Below, in pieces: positions 14,953 through 24,805 of a stretch of DNA of 64,000 bases. The stretch comes from Cellulomonas composti (GTDB lineage: Bacteria; Actinomycetota; Actinomycetes; Actinomycetales; Cellulomonadaceae), in contig NZ_BJWG01000001.1 of the NCBI RefSeq assembly GCF_007990245.1, positions 248,001 to 312,000 on the forward strand. The letters run 5' to 3'. Each line of letters begins with the position of its first letter. The stretch's first letter is position 1. The position numbers and the translations under genes were made by a program. The notes beneath the pieces are model-generated. The model worked only from the letters and a program-made list of their open reading frames with translations, ran no database searches and had not been told where the DNA came from.

Positions 14953-16008
14953 CTACCCCACCCGCGCGGGTGACCTGCGCAGGACGTCCAGCTCCGCGGC
15001 GACCAGGCCAAGCACGACGAGGTCGAGGACCAGTCCCCCGGCGGCGGCCCACTCGTCGAGACGGAACAGGCCGACCTGTGTGACCAGCAGGCTCACGAGG
15101 GTCGCCCGCCGGAACCAGGTGAACCCGCGCTCCCGGTCGGCCTGCGCGACGACGAGGCCGACGACACAGCCGACGACGGTCAGCGCACCGCCGGCGACGA
15201 GCATCACGACGGCCCACCGGGGCGCGTCGGCGTCGGCGGCGAGACCGCGCCAGACGGCCAGGGCGGCCGCGACGACGAGGACGACCACCGCCACGGTCGG
15301 TACCCACCGTTCGCGCACCAGCCGCCGCGTGGTGCGCACGACGTGGTCGGACACCCACGCGACGGGGTCGGGCAGCCCGCCGCCGCCGTCGGGGACCGCG
15401 GCGACGAGCGCGACGACCTCGTCGTACCCCGGGGCGCCGCGCCCACGGTCGGCCTGCTCGTCGGCGTGCCGGCGCCCGCGCGAGGTCAGGCCGCCCGCGA
15501 GGCCCGCCACGGCACGGTCGGTCGCACCGGCGAGCTGCTCGGCCGGGACCGGGCGGCTGCGGGCATCGAGTGCCTCCGCGAGCAGCGCCAGGCCGACGAC
15601 CACGATGTACACGAGCGCCGCGGTCGGCGCGTAGAAGTAGTCGTAGTCCGACGTGACGAGCTTGCCGATCTCGTCGACGAACAGACCGAACCCCACGCCG
15701 CCGACGAGCGCGCCGAGTGGCCGCACCACCGGACCTGCGAAGGAGAGCATGAGCACGAACGCGACGGCCATGAGGAGGCCACCCCACAGCGCGTGCGACA
15801 GGTGCAGGCCGGACCCGCCGACCTGCGGGTAGCCGGACGCGGCCAGCGCGCCGCGCGTCACGAGGACCGTGAGCACCGCCACGACGAGGAACGCCATGAG
15901 GTGCCGACCGCCCGCAGGGGCGCGCGGCAGGCCGAGCCGCAGCAGCGCGCGGCGCACGGGGTTCGGCGCACGCTGCGCCGGACCATTCGTGCCCCACGGG
16001 CCGGTCAC
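14953..16008 (-). CDS. conserved actinobacterial multi-pass membrane protein, function unknown
   Basis: A 351-residue protein with a basic N-terminus and about seven hydrophobic helices: four in the first half (from about residue 40), then a soluble Gly/Asp-rich loop (about 170-230), then three or four near the C-terminus. The segment [32 protein letters not shown] is the most distinctive and is, as I recall, conserved in unnamed actinobacterial membrane proteins. I cannot assign a function. The GTG at 16008 overlaps the der stop by 4 bases, so it is translationally coupled as the last protein gene of the ctaB-to-der operon. tRNA-Pro follows 27 bp downstream. Confidence 0.75.
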   Translation of the reverse strand: MTGPWGTNGPAQRAPNPVRRALLRLGLPRAPAGGRHLMAFLVVAVLTVLVTRGALAASGYPQVGGSGLHLSHALWGGLLMAVAFVLMLSFAGPVVRPLGALVGGVGFGLFVDEIGKLVTSDYDYFYAPTAALVYIVVVGLALLAEALDARSRPVPAEQLAGATDRAVAGLAGGLTSRGRRHADEQADRGRGAPGYDEVVALVAAVPDGGGGLPDPVAWVSDHVVRTTRRLVRERWVPTVAVVVLVVAAALAVWRGLAADADAPRWAVVMLVAGGALTVVGCVVGLVVAQADRERGFTWFRRATLVSLLVTQVGLFRLDEWAAAGGLVLDLVVLGLVAAELDVLRRSPARVG

Positions 16009-17507
16009 CGCTTGCGCTTCTCCCGGACCCGCACGCCGATCGAGATGGGCGAGCCCTCGAAGCCGAACGTCTCGCGCAGGCGACGCTCGATGTACCGGCG
16101 GTAGCCCGGGTCGAGGAAGCCGGTGGTGAACAGCACGAACCGCGGCGGCCGGGTGGACGCCTGGGTCGCGAACAGGATGCGCGGCTGCTTGCCGCCGCGC
16201 AGGGGGTGCGGGTGCGCCGCGACGAGCGCGCCGAGGAACGCGTTGAGACGGCCGGTCGGGATGCGCGTGTCCCACGACGCGAGCGAGCGCTCGAGCGCGG
16301 GCACGAGCCGGTCGGCGTGCCAGCCGGTCTTCGCGGAGATGTTGACGCGAGGCGCCCAGCGCACCTGGACGAGCTCCTGCTCGATCTCGCGCTCGAGGTA
16401 CGGGCGGCGGTCCTCGTCCATGAGGTCCCACTTGTTGTAGGCGATCACGACCGCGCGGCCCGCGTCGATCACCTGCTGCACCACGCGGATGTCCTGCTCG
16501 GTGAGCTCGGTCGACGCGTCGAGCAAGACGACCGCGACCTCGGCCTTCTCGATCGCGGCCTGCGTGCGCAGGCTCGCGTAGAAGTCCGCGCCGGAGGTCT
16601 GGTGCACGCGCCGGCGGATGCCCGCGGTGTCGACGAACACCCACGGGATGCCCTTGAGCTCGACGAGCTCGTCGACGGGGTCGCGGGTCGTGCCCGCGAC
16701 GGAGTCGACGACCACGCGCTCGGTGCCGAGCACCTTGTTGAGCAGCGAGGACTTCCCCACGTTCGGCCGTCCGACGAGCGCGACGCGGCGCGGGCCGTCG
16801 GGCAGCACGACTCCGTGCGCCGAGACCTCGGGCAGGGCGTCGAGCACCGCGTCGAGCAGGTCTCCCGTGCCGCGGCCGTGCAGCGCCGAGACCGGGTACG
16901 GCTCACCGAGACCGAGGCCCCACAGCGTCGCGGCGTCGGCCTCCCCCGCCGGTCCGTCGACCTTGTTGGCGCACAGCACGACGGGCTTGCCCGAGCGGCG
17001 CAGCAGCCGGACCACCTGCTCGTCGGTGTCGGTCGAGCCAACGGTCGCGTCCACGACGAACACGACCGCGTCGGCCAGTGCGATCGCCACCTCCGCCTGC
17101 TCGGCGACGCGCGCGTCGATCCCCGCGACGTCGACCTCCCAGCCGCCGGTGTCCACGAGCGTGAAGCGCCGCCCCGCCCACTCCGCGGGATAGCTCACGC
17201 GGTCGCGCGTGACGCCGGGCTTGTCCTCGACGACGGCCTCGCGGCGGCCGAGGATCCGGTTGACGAGGGTCGACTTGCCGACGTTCGGCCGCCCGACGAC
17301 CGCGAGCACGGGCAGCGCGCGACCCGAGCCGTCGAAGTCCTTGTCGTCGAGGTCGCCCTCGAGCAGTGCGAGGTCCTCGTCGCCCAGGTCGTAGTCGGCG
17401 AGACCGGCGCGCAGCGCCCGTTCACGGTCGGCGTCGTCCGCCTCGTCGGGCAGGATGATCGCCTCGTCGCTCTCGGGCAGCACGAACTCGGCTTCGGTCT
17501 CACTCAT
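16005..17507 (-). CDS. der: ribosome biogenesis GTPase Der (EngA)
   Basis: A 500-residue tandem GTPase needed for late 50S subunit maturation. Two G domains are visible: the first with [20 protein letters not shown] and NKVD; the second with [24 protein letters not shown] and NKWD. A KH-like C-terminal domain (about 400-500) ends in the basic tail RVREKRKR. The first 65 residues are an acidic extension (Glu/Asp-rich), as in other actinobacterial Der proteins. Start ATG at 17507. It lies 59 bp downstream of plsC, and its stop overlaps the next membrane-protein gene. Confidence 0.97.
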   Translation of the reverse strand: MSETEAEFVLPESDEAIILPDEADDADRERALRAGLADYDLGDEDLALLEGDLDDKDFDGSGRALPVLAVVGRPNVGKSTLVNRILGRREAVVEDKPGVTRDRVSYPAEWAGRRFTLVDTGGWEVDVAGIDARVAEQAEVAIALADAVVFVVDATVGSTDTDEQVVRLLRRSGKPVVLCANKVDGPAGEADAATLWGLGLGEPYPVSALHGRGTGDLLDAVLDALPEVSAHGVVLPDGPRRVALVGRPNVGKSSLLNKVLGTERVVVDSVAGTTRDPVDELVELKGIPWVFVDTAGIRRRVHQTSGADFYASLRTQAAIEKAEVAVVLLDASTELTEQDIRVVQQVIDAGRAVVIAYNKWDLMDEDRRPYLEREIEQELVQVRWAPRVNISAKTGWHADRLVPALERSLASWDTRIPTGRLNAFLGALVAAHPHPLRGGKQPRILFATQASTRPPRFVLFTTGFLDPGYRRYIERRLRETFGFEGSPISIGVRVREKRKR

Positions 17508-17566
17508 GTGGCCATTGTCCCCGACGACGAGCGCGTCGGACGCCGCAACGCTCCGCGGGCGCCCGG

Positions 17567-18247
17567 TCAGGCGTCGACGGTCCGGTTCGGGTCGTCGGCC
17601 GGCAGCGCGAGACCGGTCGTCGCCACGGCGTCCGCGACGGTCGCGGCCAGTGCCTCACGGATCCGCTCGTTCGCCTCGGCGAGCGCCTCACGACCCGTCG
17701 CGCCCGGTCGTCGCTCGATGCTCACCGGCGGGCCGAACACCACCGCGAGCCGACGACGGGCGCCCGGCACGTGCCCGACCGACTCGCCCGTGCGGCGGGT
17801 GCCCAGGACCGCGACGGGCACGACCGGCGCGTGACCGTTGAGCGCGAGCCAGGCGATCCCGGCGCGTGCGCCCGAGGCATCGCCCTTGCCCCGGTTCCCC
17901 TCGGGGAAGATCCCGACGACGCCGCCGCGGCGCAGCACACCGAGCGCCGCGGTCAGCGCACCCCGCCCGCCCTCGCGGTCCACCGGGATCTGGCCCGCCG
18001 AGCGCAGCAGCAGCCCGAGCGGACCGTGGAACATCTCCTCCTTGACGAGGACGTGCGTGGGCCGGGGCGCGGCACCGACGAGGATCGGTCCGTCGATCAC
18101 GCCTGTGTGGTTGGCCGCCAGCAGGACGGGACCGCTACGAGGCACGTTGTCGCGGCCGGACACGCGGGTCCCCCACACGACCCGCGCGAGCAGCACCCCG
18201 AGCCAGCGCCACCAGCGCGGACCCCGGGGCGACGGGACGTCGGTCAC
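17567..18247 (-). CDS. plsC: 1-acyl-sn-glycerol-3-phosphate acyltransferase family protein
   Basis: A 226-residue peripheral membrane acyltransferase that probably converts lysophosphatidic acid to phosphatidic acid. The catalytic block is ANHTGVID (HX4D with His and Asp), followed by [10 protein letters not shown], the FPEGNRG substrate block and VVPVAVLGT. All four acyltransferase motifs are present in order. Start GTG at 18247 overlaps the cmk stop (GTGA). The cmk-plsC-der order is standard in actinobacteria. Acyl donor and exact substrate cannot be read from sequence, so the symbol is by family. Confidence 0.88.
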   Translation of the reverse strand: MTDVPSPRGPRWWRWLGVLLARVVWGTRVSGRDNVPRSGPVLLAANHTGVIDGPILVGAAPRPTHVLVKEEMFHGPLGLLLRSAGQIPVDREGGRGALTAALGVLRRGGVVGIFPEGNRGKGDASGARAGIAWLALNGHAPVVPVAVLGTRRTGESVGHVPGARRRLAVVFGPPVSIERRPGATGREALAEANERIREALAATVADAVATTGLALPADDPNRTVDA

Positions 18248-18942
18248 CGGGGAGCCACCTGGGCCACGACGTCGAGCACGGCCGCCACGGTCTGCTCCAG
18301 GTTCAGGTCCGACGAGTCGACCGTGACGACGCCGTCGGCAGCGACCTGGAACTCGACGACCGTCGCGTCGTCGGCGTCGCGGCGCACCACCTGGTCGCGG
18401 GTCGCCGCCACCGCGGCCTCGTCGTCGCTGCCGTGCAGCTCCTTGGCGCGCCGCGAGAGCCGGGCGGCCTCCGAGGCCGTGAGCAGCACGCGCACGTCCG
18501 CGTCGGGCGCGATCGCCGTCGTGATGTCACGCCCCTCCGCGACCACCCCGCGCCCGCCCGACCAGCCGCCGGTGCTCTCGTCCTCGATCACGGTCCGCTG
18601 CCGCCGACCGAGCTCCGCACGCGCCTCGAGGTTCGTCGCGACCGCGCTCACGGCCGACGAGATCTCGGTCGCCCGGATGGCCACCGACACGTCCTCGCCG
18701 GCGACGCGCACGGCCGGCGCGGCCGGGTCCAGGTCGATCTCGAGCGGCAGCGCCCGGACCTGCTCGGCGACCGCGTGACGATCGGTCAGCGGCGTGCCCT
18801 GGGTCAGGCACCACAGCGTCGCCGCGCGGTACATCGCACCCGTGTCGAGGTACGCGAGCCCCAGCGCGACCGCGACCCCGCGCGCCACGCTCGACTTGCC
18901 CGAACCCGACGGTCCGTCGATCGCCACCACCAGCCCGCTCAC
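18244..18942 (-). CDS. cmk: cytidylate kinase
   Basis: A 232-residue cytosolic kinase phosphorylating CMP and dCMP with ATP. The P-loop GPSGSGKSS lies at about residues 9-17, followed by YLDTGAMYRA (nucleotide-binding), a GRDITTAIAPDADVRVLLTAS segment and a lid with RRAKELHG. Length is typical of the bacterial family. GTG start at 18942 overlaps the tyrA stop by 4 bases. No unusual residues. Confidence 0.96.
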   Translation of the reverse strand: MSGLVVAIDGPSGSGKSSVARGVAVALGLAYLDTGAMYRAATLWCLTQGTPLTDRHAVAEQVRALPLEIDLDPAAPAVRVAGEDVSVAIRATEISSAVSAVATNLEARAELGRRQRTVIEDESTGGWSGGRGVVAEGRDITTAIAPDADVRVLLTASEAARLSRRAKELHGSDDEAAVAATRDQVVRRDADDATVVEFQVAADGVVTVDSSDLNLEQTVAAVLDVVAQVAPR

Positions 18943-20048
18943 CGCACGACCCTCCAGCCCCGCTCCGACAGCTCCGCCTCGAGATGCTCGACGCTGCTCG
19001 GCAGCACCGAGATCGCGGCCAGCCCGACGGGGCGACCCGCCGCGTGCTCGATGCGCAGGTCCTCGAGGTTCACGCCGACGTCGCCGACGTCCTGCAGCAG
19101 GTGAGCGAGCTCGCCCGGCTCGTCGGGCACGAGCACCGTGACCTCGGCGTACTGCCGCTGCGCGCCGCCGTGCTTGCCCGGGATGCGCGCGACGCCGTCG
19201 TTGCCGCGCGCGACCAGGTCGGCGATCGACAGCAGCGTGCCGGTGCGCACCGACTCCGGTCCCGTGGCCTCGTCGGCGACCGCGAGGGCCGCGAGCACGC
19301 CGTCCAGGTCGTCGCGCAACGCCGCCAGGACCGGGGCGACCGCGGCCGAGTTGGCCGCAAGGATCGACGTCCACAGCCCGGGGTCGGACGCCGCGATCCG
19401 GGTCACGTCCCGCAGGCCCTGACCGGCCAGCCCGAGCGCGTCGTCGGACAGAGCGACGAGACGTGCGGCGACGAGCGACGCGACGACCTGCGGCACGTGC
19501 GACACCGCGGCCACCGCGGCGTCGTGCGCGTCCGCCGCCATCACGACCGGAACCGAACCCAGGTCGACCGCGAGCTCACGGACCGCGAGCTGCGCGTCGA
19601 ACGTCGTCACGGGCGAGGGGGCGATCACCCACGGCCGCCCGAGGAACAGGTCAGGAACCGCCGCGGACGGGCCCGAACGCTCGCGCCCCGCCATCGGGTG
19701 CGAGCCGACGTAGCGGCTCAGGTCGGCGCCCGCCGCTTCCAGCTGGGCGAGCACGTGGCCCTTGACCGATGCGACGTCCGTGACGACCGCGTGCGGGTGG
19801 GCGCCGAGCTGCGCGGCGACCGCGTCCGCCGTGACGTCGGGCGGTGCGGCGACGACGACCAGCGCGGGCTCGTCGTCGTCGGGCGCGGTCGGGCGGCCCG
19901 CACCCACGTCCCGCGCGAGCGCCACCGCCGTACGCGACGGGTCCTGCAGCCGGACGTCGACGCCCAGCGCCGTCAGACGCAGCCCGACGGACGTGCCCAG
20001 CAACCCCGTGCCCACGACGAGAACGGGCCCGCGTGTCGCTGCGTTCAC
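18939..20048 (-). CDS. tyrA: prephenate dehydrogenase with C-terminal ACT domain
   Basis: A 369-residue NAD(P)-dependent enzyme making 4-hydroxyphenylpyruvate for tyrosine. Rossmann motif GTGLLGTSVG sits at about residues 12-21, DVASVKGHV and GSHPMAGRERSG form the substrate site, and VSHVPQVVASLVAA lies in the helical dimer domain. Residues about 298-369 form an ACT domain (EVTVLVPDEPGELAHLLQDVGDVGVNLEDL) that would mediate tyrosine feedback. Start is the GTG at 20048 overlapping the rluB stop. Location between rluB and cmk is common in actinobacteria. Confidence 0.95.
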   Translation of the reverse strand: MNAATRGPVLVVGTGLLGTSVGLRLTALGVDVRLQDPSRTAVALARDVGAGRPTAPDDDEPALVVVAAPPDVTADAVAAQLGAHPHAVVTDVASVKGHVLAQLEAAGADLSRYVGSHPMAGRERSGPSAAVPDLFLGRPWVIAPSPVTTFDAQLAVRELAVDLGSVPVVMAADAHDAAVAAVSHVPQVVASLVAARLVALSDDALGLAGQGLRDVTRIAASDPGLWTSILAANSAAVAPVLAALRDDLDGVLAALAVADEATGPESVRTGTLLSIADLVARGNDGVARIPGKHGGAQRQYAEVTVLVPDEPGELAHLLQDVGDVGVNLEDLRIEHAAGRPVGLAAISVLPSSVEHLEAELSERGWRVVR

Positions 20049-21241
20049 ATCCCCACCTGGGTCATCAGCGAGCCGACCTCCGTCTTCGAGAGCACCCGCG
20101 TGCGACCCTGCTTGAGGTCGCCCAGCCGGATCGGGCCGATGCGCGTGCGCACGAGCTTGGTGACCGGGTGGCCGACCTCCTCGAACACCCGCCGCACCAC
20201 ACGGTTGCGGCCCTCGTGCAGCGTGAGCTCGACGAGGCTGAGGTGCGAGAGCGCCTGCACCACGGTCACCGTGTCGATCGCCACGGGCCCGTCCTCGAGC
20301 TCGACACCGCGCCTGAGCTTCGCGGCCGTCGCCGCGGTGACCTTGCCCTCGACCTCGGCCAGGTAGGTCTTGGCGACGCCGTGCGACGGGTGCGAGAGCC
20401 GGTTGGCCAGCTCGCCGTCGTTCGTCAGGAGGATCAGACCCTCGGTGTCCGCATCGAGCCGACCGACGTGGAACAGCCGTTCCTCGCGGTTTGCCACGTA
20501 CTGCCCGATCGACGGTCGACCCTCGGGGTCGTGCATCGTCGAGACGACGCCCTTGGGCTTGTTCAGGGCGATCGTCACCATCGACTCGTCGAGCTGCACG
20601 CGCATGCCGTCGACGTGGATGGGCTGGCGCTTGGGGTCCACCCGCACGCCGAGCTCCGTGACGACCTGCCCGTCGACCTCGACCCGACCGTTCGCGATGA
20701 GGTCCTCGCACGCACGGCGCGATCCGATGCCCGCGGCCGCGAGGACCTTCTGCAGGCGCACACCGTCCGGATCGTGCACGTCGACCTCGACGAGCGGCGC
20801 CGGTCGCTTCGGCGAACGCTGCTGCACGGGTCGGCTCGGACCCGCAGCACGGCGCGCCGGGGCCTTGCCCCCGGGCTTGCCGGTCGACCACGAACCACCG
20901 GTGGGCTTGCCGCCGCCCGACCTGCCCGTAGCGGACTTGCCGGATGCGGACTTGCCCGATGCGGACTTGTCGGATGCGGGCCTGCCGCCGGCAGCCCTCC
21001 CGGTCGCAGGCTTGCCGCCGGCGCTCTTGCCGTCCGTAGGCCTGCCGTCCGTGGGCCTGCCGCCCGTCGGCCGTCCGCCCGTGGGCCTGCCCGACGAGGA
21101 CCGCGCGCCCGACGACGCGCCCCGCGAACCGCCGCCCTGCGGACGGCCCCCCGCGGACCCGCCGCCGCGCGCACCATCCCTGGAGCCACCCCTGGAACTG
21201 CCCCTGGAACCGCCCGATGCGCCGCGCTGCTGGTCGCTCAT
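20045..21241 (-). CDS. rluB: 23S rRNA pseudouridine synthase RluB-type, with long repetitive N-terminal tail
   Basis: A 398-residue protein. Residues 1-about 150 are low complexity, rich in Gly, Arg, Ser and Lys, with repeats GRPTGG/GRPTDG and SGKSASGKSAT. Then come an S4 RNA-binding domain (RLQKVLAAAGIGSRRACEDLIANGRVEV) and the RsuA-type synthase domain with catalytic Asp in GRLDADTEGLILLTNDG and the C-terminal LHEGRNRVVRR motif. The core would isomerise a uridine in helix 89 of 23S rRNA. The basic tail likely adds nonspecific RNA binding. The start ATG at 21241 overlaps scpB (ATGA). Confidence 0.93.
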   Translation of the reverse strand: MSDQQRGASGGSRGSSRGGSRDGARGGGSAGGRPQGGGSRGASSGARSSSGRPTGGRPTGGRPTDGRPTDGKSAGGKPATGRAAGGRPASDKSASGKSASGKSATGRSGGGKPTGGSWSTGKPGGKAPARRAAGPSRPVQQRSPKRPAPLVEVDVHDPDGVRLQKVLAAAGIGSRRACEDLIANGRVEVDGQVVTELGVRVDPKRQPIHVDGMRVQLDESMVTIALNKPKGVVSTMHDPEGRPSIGQYVANREERLFHVGRLDADTEGLILLTNDGELANRLSHPSHGVAKTYLAEVEGKVTAATAAKLRRGVELEDGPVAIDTVTVVQALSHLSLVELTLHEGRNRVVRRVFEEVGHPVTKLVRTRIGPIRLGDLKQGRTRVLSKTEVGSLMTQVGM

Positions 21242-21945
21242 GACCCGTCTCCGATCTCGTCGTCCACGCCGTCCAGTGCCTCGACATCAGGCAGGTAGGG
21301 CGCGAGCGGGGGCAGGTCGTCCAGACCCGAGAGCCCCAGCCTCTCCAAGAAGTATCCCGTGGTCCCGTACAGCACCGCGCCCGTGACCGGATCCGTGCCC
21401 ATGTCGGCGACGAGCCCGCGCGCGCCGAGCGTCCGCACCACCGAGTCGACGTTGACGCCGCGCACCGCCGAGACCTGGCCGCGCGTCACCGGTTGGCGGT
21501 AGGCGATCACGGCGAGCGTCTCGAGTGCGGCCTGCGTCAGGCGTGCGCTCTGGCCGTCCAGCACGAACCGTCCGACGACGTCCGCGTACGGCGGTGCCGA
21601 GTACACGCGCCAGCCCTCACCCGCGCGTCGCAGCTCGAAGCCCCGTGGTCGGCCGCCGCGTTCGCCGCGGTAGTCGGCCGCCAGCTCCTCGAGCAGCTCC
21701 TCGACACGCGTCGTCGGCAGCGCGAGCGTCGTCGCCAGCCGCACGGCCGAGATGGGCTCGTCGACGACCATCAGCACCGCCTCGAGCGCGGCCAGCGCGC
21801 CGCCGGGCAGGTCCTCGACGTCGAACGCGAGCTCGTCGGGCACTGCATCTCCGGGCACTGCGTCTTCGGGCCCGGCCGCGCGCGCATCCTCGTCGGGAAG
21901 GATCTCGTCGGACGGCGGCAGGTCGGGTGCCATCTGGTCGCTCAC
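21238..21945 (-). CDS. scpB: SMC-Scp complex subunit ScpB
   Basis: A 235-residue winged-helix protein that dimerises and binds ScpA to build the condensin SMC-ScpAB. After an acidic N-terminus (1-45), the core GGALAALEAVLMVVDEPISAVRLA starts the first winged helix, and LTQAALETLAVIAYRQPVTRGQVSAVRGVNVDSVVRTLGARGLV is the signature second one. Then GAVLYGTTGYFLERLGLSGLDDLPPL, as in the family. Start overlaps the scpA stop (ATGA). Acts with ScpA and with SMC, which is not in the window. Confidence 0.95.
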   Translation of the reverse strand: MSDQMAPDLPPSDEILPDEDARAAGPEDAVPGDAVPDELAFDVEDLPGGALAALEAVLMVVDEPISAVRLATTLALPTTRVEELLEELAADYRGERGGRPRGFELRRAGEGWRVYSAPPYADVVGRFVLDGQSARLTQAALETLAVIAYRQPVTRGQVSAVRGVNVDSVVRTLGARGLVADMGTDPVTGAVLYGTTGYFLERLGLSGLDDLPPLAPYLPDVEALDGVDDEIGDGS

Positions 21946-22904
21946 TGGTCCTCCTCGGCAGTCGGGGGCGGGGCCACCGCATCGGACGTCGTCCCGGACG
22001 TCAGGTCAGGCTCGTCGTCGGACGGCGCGTCGGGTGCGCCCTCGGATCCTTGCGTCGTGTCGAGCTGGTCGAAGTCGTCGGAGACCGCGATGTCGCCCTC
22101 GGCCGTCCCGGTCCACCGCACGGACAGCTCCCCCAGCGGCGTGACCTGCTCGAACCCGACGGCTCCCTCGCGGAACAGCTCGAGCAGCGCGAGGAACCGG
22201 GCGACGACCACGACGGTCCCGTCGGCGTCCGCGACCAGCGCGCGGAACGTCGTCGTGCCGTGGTGCCGCAGCCGGTCGACGAGCACCGCCGCCTGCTCGC
22301 GCACGCTCACGCGCGGGGCGTGCAGGTGGCTGATGTCGACCCCGGGGGGCGGCGGCTTCGGGGCGGTCGCGCGCGCGGCGAGCACCGCGAGCTCGGCCGG
22401 CCCGATCTGCCAGACCAGCTCCGGCAGCAACGCCGCCAGGTGCGGCTCGAGCGCCACCTGCCGGGGGAAGCGCCGACCCTCGGTGGCGAACCGTTGCGCC
22501 AGGTGAGCGGCGACCTGCTTGTACGCGCGGTACTGCAGGAGCCGGGCGAACAGCAGGTCGCGCGCCTCGAGCAGCTCGAGGTCCTCGGCGTCCTCGACGT
22601 CCGCGGACGGCAGCAGGCGGGCGGCCTTGAGGTCGAGCAACGTGGCGGCCACGACGAGGAACTCCGAGGCCCGGTTGAGGTCCCAGTCCGCCTCGGCCGC
22701 CCGGATGTAGCCGATGAACTCGTCCGTCACGCGCGCGAGCGCGACCTCGGTGATGTCGAGCTTGTGCTTCGCGATCAGGCCCAGCAGCAGGTCGAACGGT
22801 CCGCTGAAGTTGTCGAGGTGGACCTCGAACCCGGCCGTGCCCGCGGGCGCGGCCGATCCGTCGGCGAGCTCTGCCGCGACGCCCGGGTCAGGCGGCGTCG
22901 CCAC
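21942..22904 (-). CDS. scpA: SMC-Scp complex subunit ScpA (kleisin)
   Basis: A kleisin of about 320 residues linking the SMC heads. Signature FEVHLDNFSGPFDLLLGLIAKHKLDITEVALARVTDEFIGYI is near the N-terminus, then EFLVVAATLLDLKAARLLP, and the C-terminal winged helix with VVVVARFLALLELFREGAVGFEQVTPLGELSVRW. An acidic Asp/Glu-rich tail ends the protein. GTG at 22904 is preferred (17-bp overlap with parA); an in-frame GTG at 22946 gives 14 more residues with larger overlap. Neither has a clear Shine-Dalgarno site. Confidence 0.93.
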   Translation of the reverse strand: MATPPDPGVAAELADGSAAPAGTAGFEVHLDNFSGPFDLLLGLIAKHKLDITEVALARVTDEFIGYIRAAEADWDLNRASEFLVVAATLLDLKAARLLPSADVEDAEDLELLEARDLLFARLLQYRAYKQVAAHLAQRFATEGRRFPRQVALEPHLAALLPELVWQIGPAELAVLAARATAPKPPPPGVDISHLHAPRVSVREQAAVLVDRLRHHGTTTFRALVADADGTVVVVARFLALLELFREGAVGFEQVTPLGELSVRWTGTAEGDIAVSDDFDQLDTTQGSEGAPDAPSDDEPDLTSGTTSDAVAPPPTAEEDQ

Positions 22905-23745
22905 GGGCGACGAGCTCGCGCGCGAGCTGCCGGTAGGCCTCCGCACCCGGGTGCGTGGGTGCGTAGGTGGTGATCGGCTCGGCCGCGACGGTCGCGTCCG
23001 GGAACTTCACGGTCCGGTTGATGACCGTCTGCAGGAGCTGGTCGCCGAACGCCTCGTGCACGCGCGCGACGACCTCGCGGGCGTGCAGCGTGCGCGAGTC
23101 GTACATCGTGGCGAGGATGCCGTCGACCTCGAGGCGCGGGTTCAGCCGGTCGCGCACCTTCTCGATCGTCTCGATGAGCAGTGCGACGCCGCGCAGCGCG
23201 AAGAACTCGCACTCGAGCGGGATCAGTACGCCGTGCGCGGCCGTGAGCGCGTTGACGGTGAGCAGGCCCAGCGACGGCTGGCAGTCCACGAGGACCACGT
23301 CGTAGTCGTCGAGCGCCGGGCGCAGCACCCGCGAGAGCACCGACTCGCGGGCCACCTCGCCCACGAGCTGCACCTCGGCCGCCGACAGGTCGATGTTGGC
23401 CGGGAGTAGGTCGAGCCCGGGGATCGCGGTCGTGCGCACGACGTCCTCGAGCCGCGCATCGCGCTCCATGAGCAGGTTGTAGACCGTCTGGTCGAGCTCG
23501 TGCGGGCTCACCCCGAACCCCACCGACGCGGCGCCCTGCGGGTCGAAGTCGACGACGAGGACGCGTCGGCCGTACTCGGCGAGCGCGGCGGCCAGGTTGA
23601 TGGTGGTCGTCGTCTTGCCGACGCCACCCTTCTGGTTGCACATCGCGATCACGCGCGCCGGCCCGTGCGATCCCAACGGGGCCGGCACCGGGAAGTCCAC
23701 CAGGGGACGACCGACGGCGTCCTGTTGCTGCGTCGCGCTCACCAC
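22888..23745 (-). CDS. parA: ParA/Soj-family ATPase of the scp cluster
   Basis: A 285-residue ParA-type Walker ATPase. Deviant Walker A NQKGGVGKTTTTINLA, Walker A' DFDPQGAASVGFG and Walker B VVLVDCQPSLG are visible, followed by ECEFFALRGVALLIETI. It dimerises on DNA with ATP and takes part in segregation. No ParB gene lies beside it; it is the ParA-like gene found before scpA in many actinobacteria, not the origin-proximal parAB pair. The start at GTG 23745 is preceded by GGTAGG, with a second GTG directly after; the longer frame upstream is not used. Confidence 0.92.
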   Translation of the reverse strand: MVSATQQQDAVGRPLVDFPVPAPLGSHGPARVIAMCNQKGGVGKTTTTINLAAALAEYGRRVLVVDFDPQGAASVGFGVSPHELDQTVYNLLMERDARLEDVVRTTAIPGLDLLPANIDLSAAEVQLVGEVARESVLSRVLRPALDDYDVVLVDCQPSLGLLTVNALTAAHGVLIPLECEFFALRGVALLIETIEKVRDRLNPRLEVDGILATMYDSRTLHAREVVARVHEAFGDQLLQTVINRTVKFPDATVAAEPITTYAPTHPGAEAYRQLARELVARGDAA

Positions 23746-23841
23746 GTCGCACAACCTACCGGAGCCGCGCCGTCGCGGTCCGGCGGCGCGCACGCGACCT
23801 CGTCGGGTTCGCGCCGGCGCCTGCCGACGAGCCCGCGGGCA

Positions 23842-24792
23842 TCAGATCGCGCGGGGGTGGGACGTGCGGTACACCTCGCGCAGCGCGTCGGGCGTGACGA
23901 GCGTGTAGACCTGCGTCGTGGCGACCGAGGCGTGGCCGAGCAGCTCCTGCACCACCCGCACGTCGGCGCCGCCGGAGAGCAGGTGCGTCGCGAACGAGTG
24001 CCGCAACGTGTGCGGCGAGACGTGCTCGACGTCGCCCAGGCCCGCCCGCGCGGCGGCCGTGCGCAGCACCGCCCACGCGCTCTGCCTGCTCAGCCGTGCG
24101 CCCCGGGCGTTGAGGAAGACCGCGGGCGTGCCCCGGCCCCCCGCGGCCAGCGCGGGCCGGCCACGCACGAGGTACGCCTCGAGCGCCTCGAGCGCGAACG
24201 ACCCGAGCGGCACGATGCGCCGCTTGCCGCCCTTGCCGAGCAGCCGGACGGCGGCACGGTCGGGGTTGCGGTCGACGTCGTCGACGTCCAGGCCCACGGT
24301 CTCGCTGATCCGCGCACCGGTCGCGTACAGGACCTCGAGCAGGGCGCGGTCGCGCAGCGGCACCGGGCCCTCTCCCAGGCCGGCGGCGTCGATGAGGCGT
24401 GTGACCTGGTCGACCGAGATCGCCTTGGGCAGTCGCTTCGGCTGGGCCGGTGGGCGCACCGCGCGGGCGGTGTCGTCGGACGTCACGCCGTCCAGCACCC
24501 AGAACCGGTGCCAGCCGCGCACCGCGACCACGGCACGGGCCGCCGACGACGCGGACAGCACCGCGCGCCCGTCCGAGCCGGTGCGCAGCGCGAGCAGGAA
24601 GTCCTCGACGTCGGCCTCCACGACGTCCGCGGGGACACGGCGACCGCGTCCGACGAGGAAGACGACGTACCGCCCGAGGTCGCGGCGGTAGGCGGCAACC
24701 GTGTTCGTCGAGAGCCCGCGCTCGACTGCCAGGTGCGCGAGATAGGTCTGCAGGCAGCGGCTCAGCGCCTCGGCGGGCGCCTCGACGGACAC
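23842..24792 (-). CDS. xerD: site-specific tyrosine recombinase XerD
   Basis: A 316-residue tyrosine recombinase resolving chromosome dimers at dif together with XerC. The core-binding domain (about 10-100) has [16 protein letters not shown]. The catalytic domain shows Arg in YATGARISE, Lys in GKGGKRR, HTLRHSF (His-x-x-Arg), [12 protein letters not shown] with His and nucleophile Tyr. All six catalytic residues are present. Start is a GTG at 24792, 13 bp after the ctaB stop; parA follows 96 bp downstream. Location before parA-scpAB is standard. Confidence 0.95.
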   Translation of the reverse strand: MSVEAPAEALSRCLQTYLAHLAVERGLSTNTVAAYRRDLGRYVVFLVGRGRRVPADVVEADVEDFLLALRTGSDGRAVLSASSAARAVVAVRGWHRFWVLDGVTSDDTARAVRPPAQPKRLPKAISVDQVTRLIDAAGLGEGPVPLRDRALLEVLYATGARISETVGLDVDDVDRNPDRAAVRLLGKGGKRRIVPLGSFALEALEAYLVRGRPALAAGGRGTPAVFLNARGARLSRQSAWAVLRTAAARAGLGDVEHVSPHTLRHSFATHLLSGGADVRVVQELLGHASVATTQVYTLVTPDALREVYRTSHPRAI

Positions 24793-24805
24793 GGACGGAC
24801 CCCGC

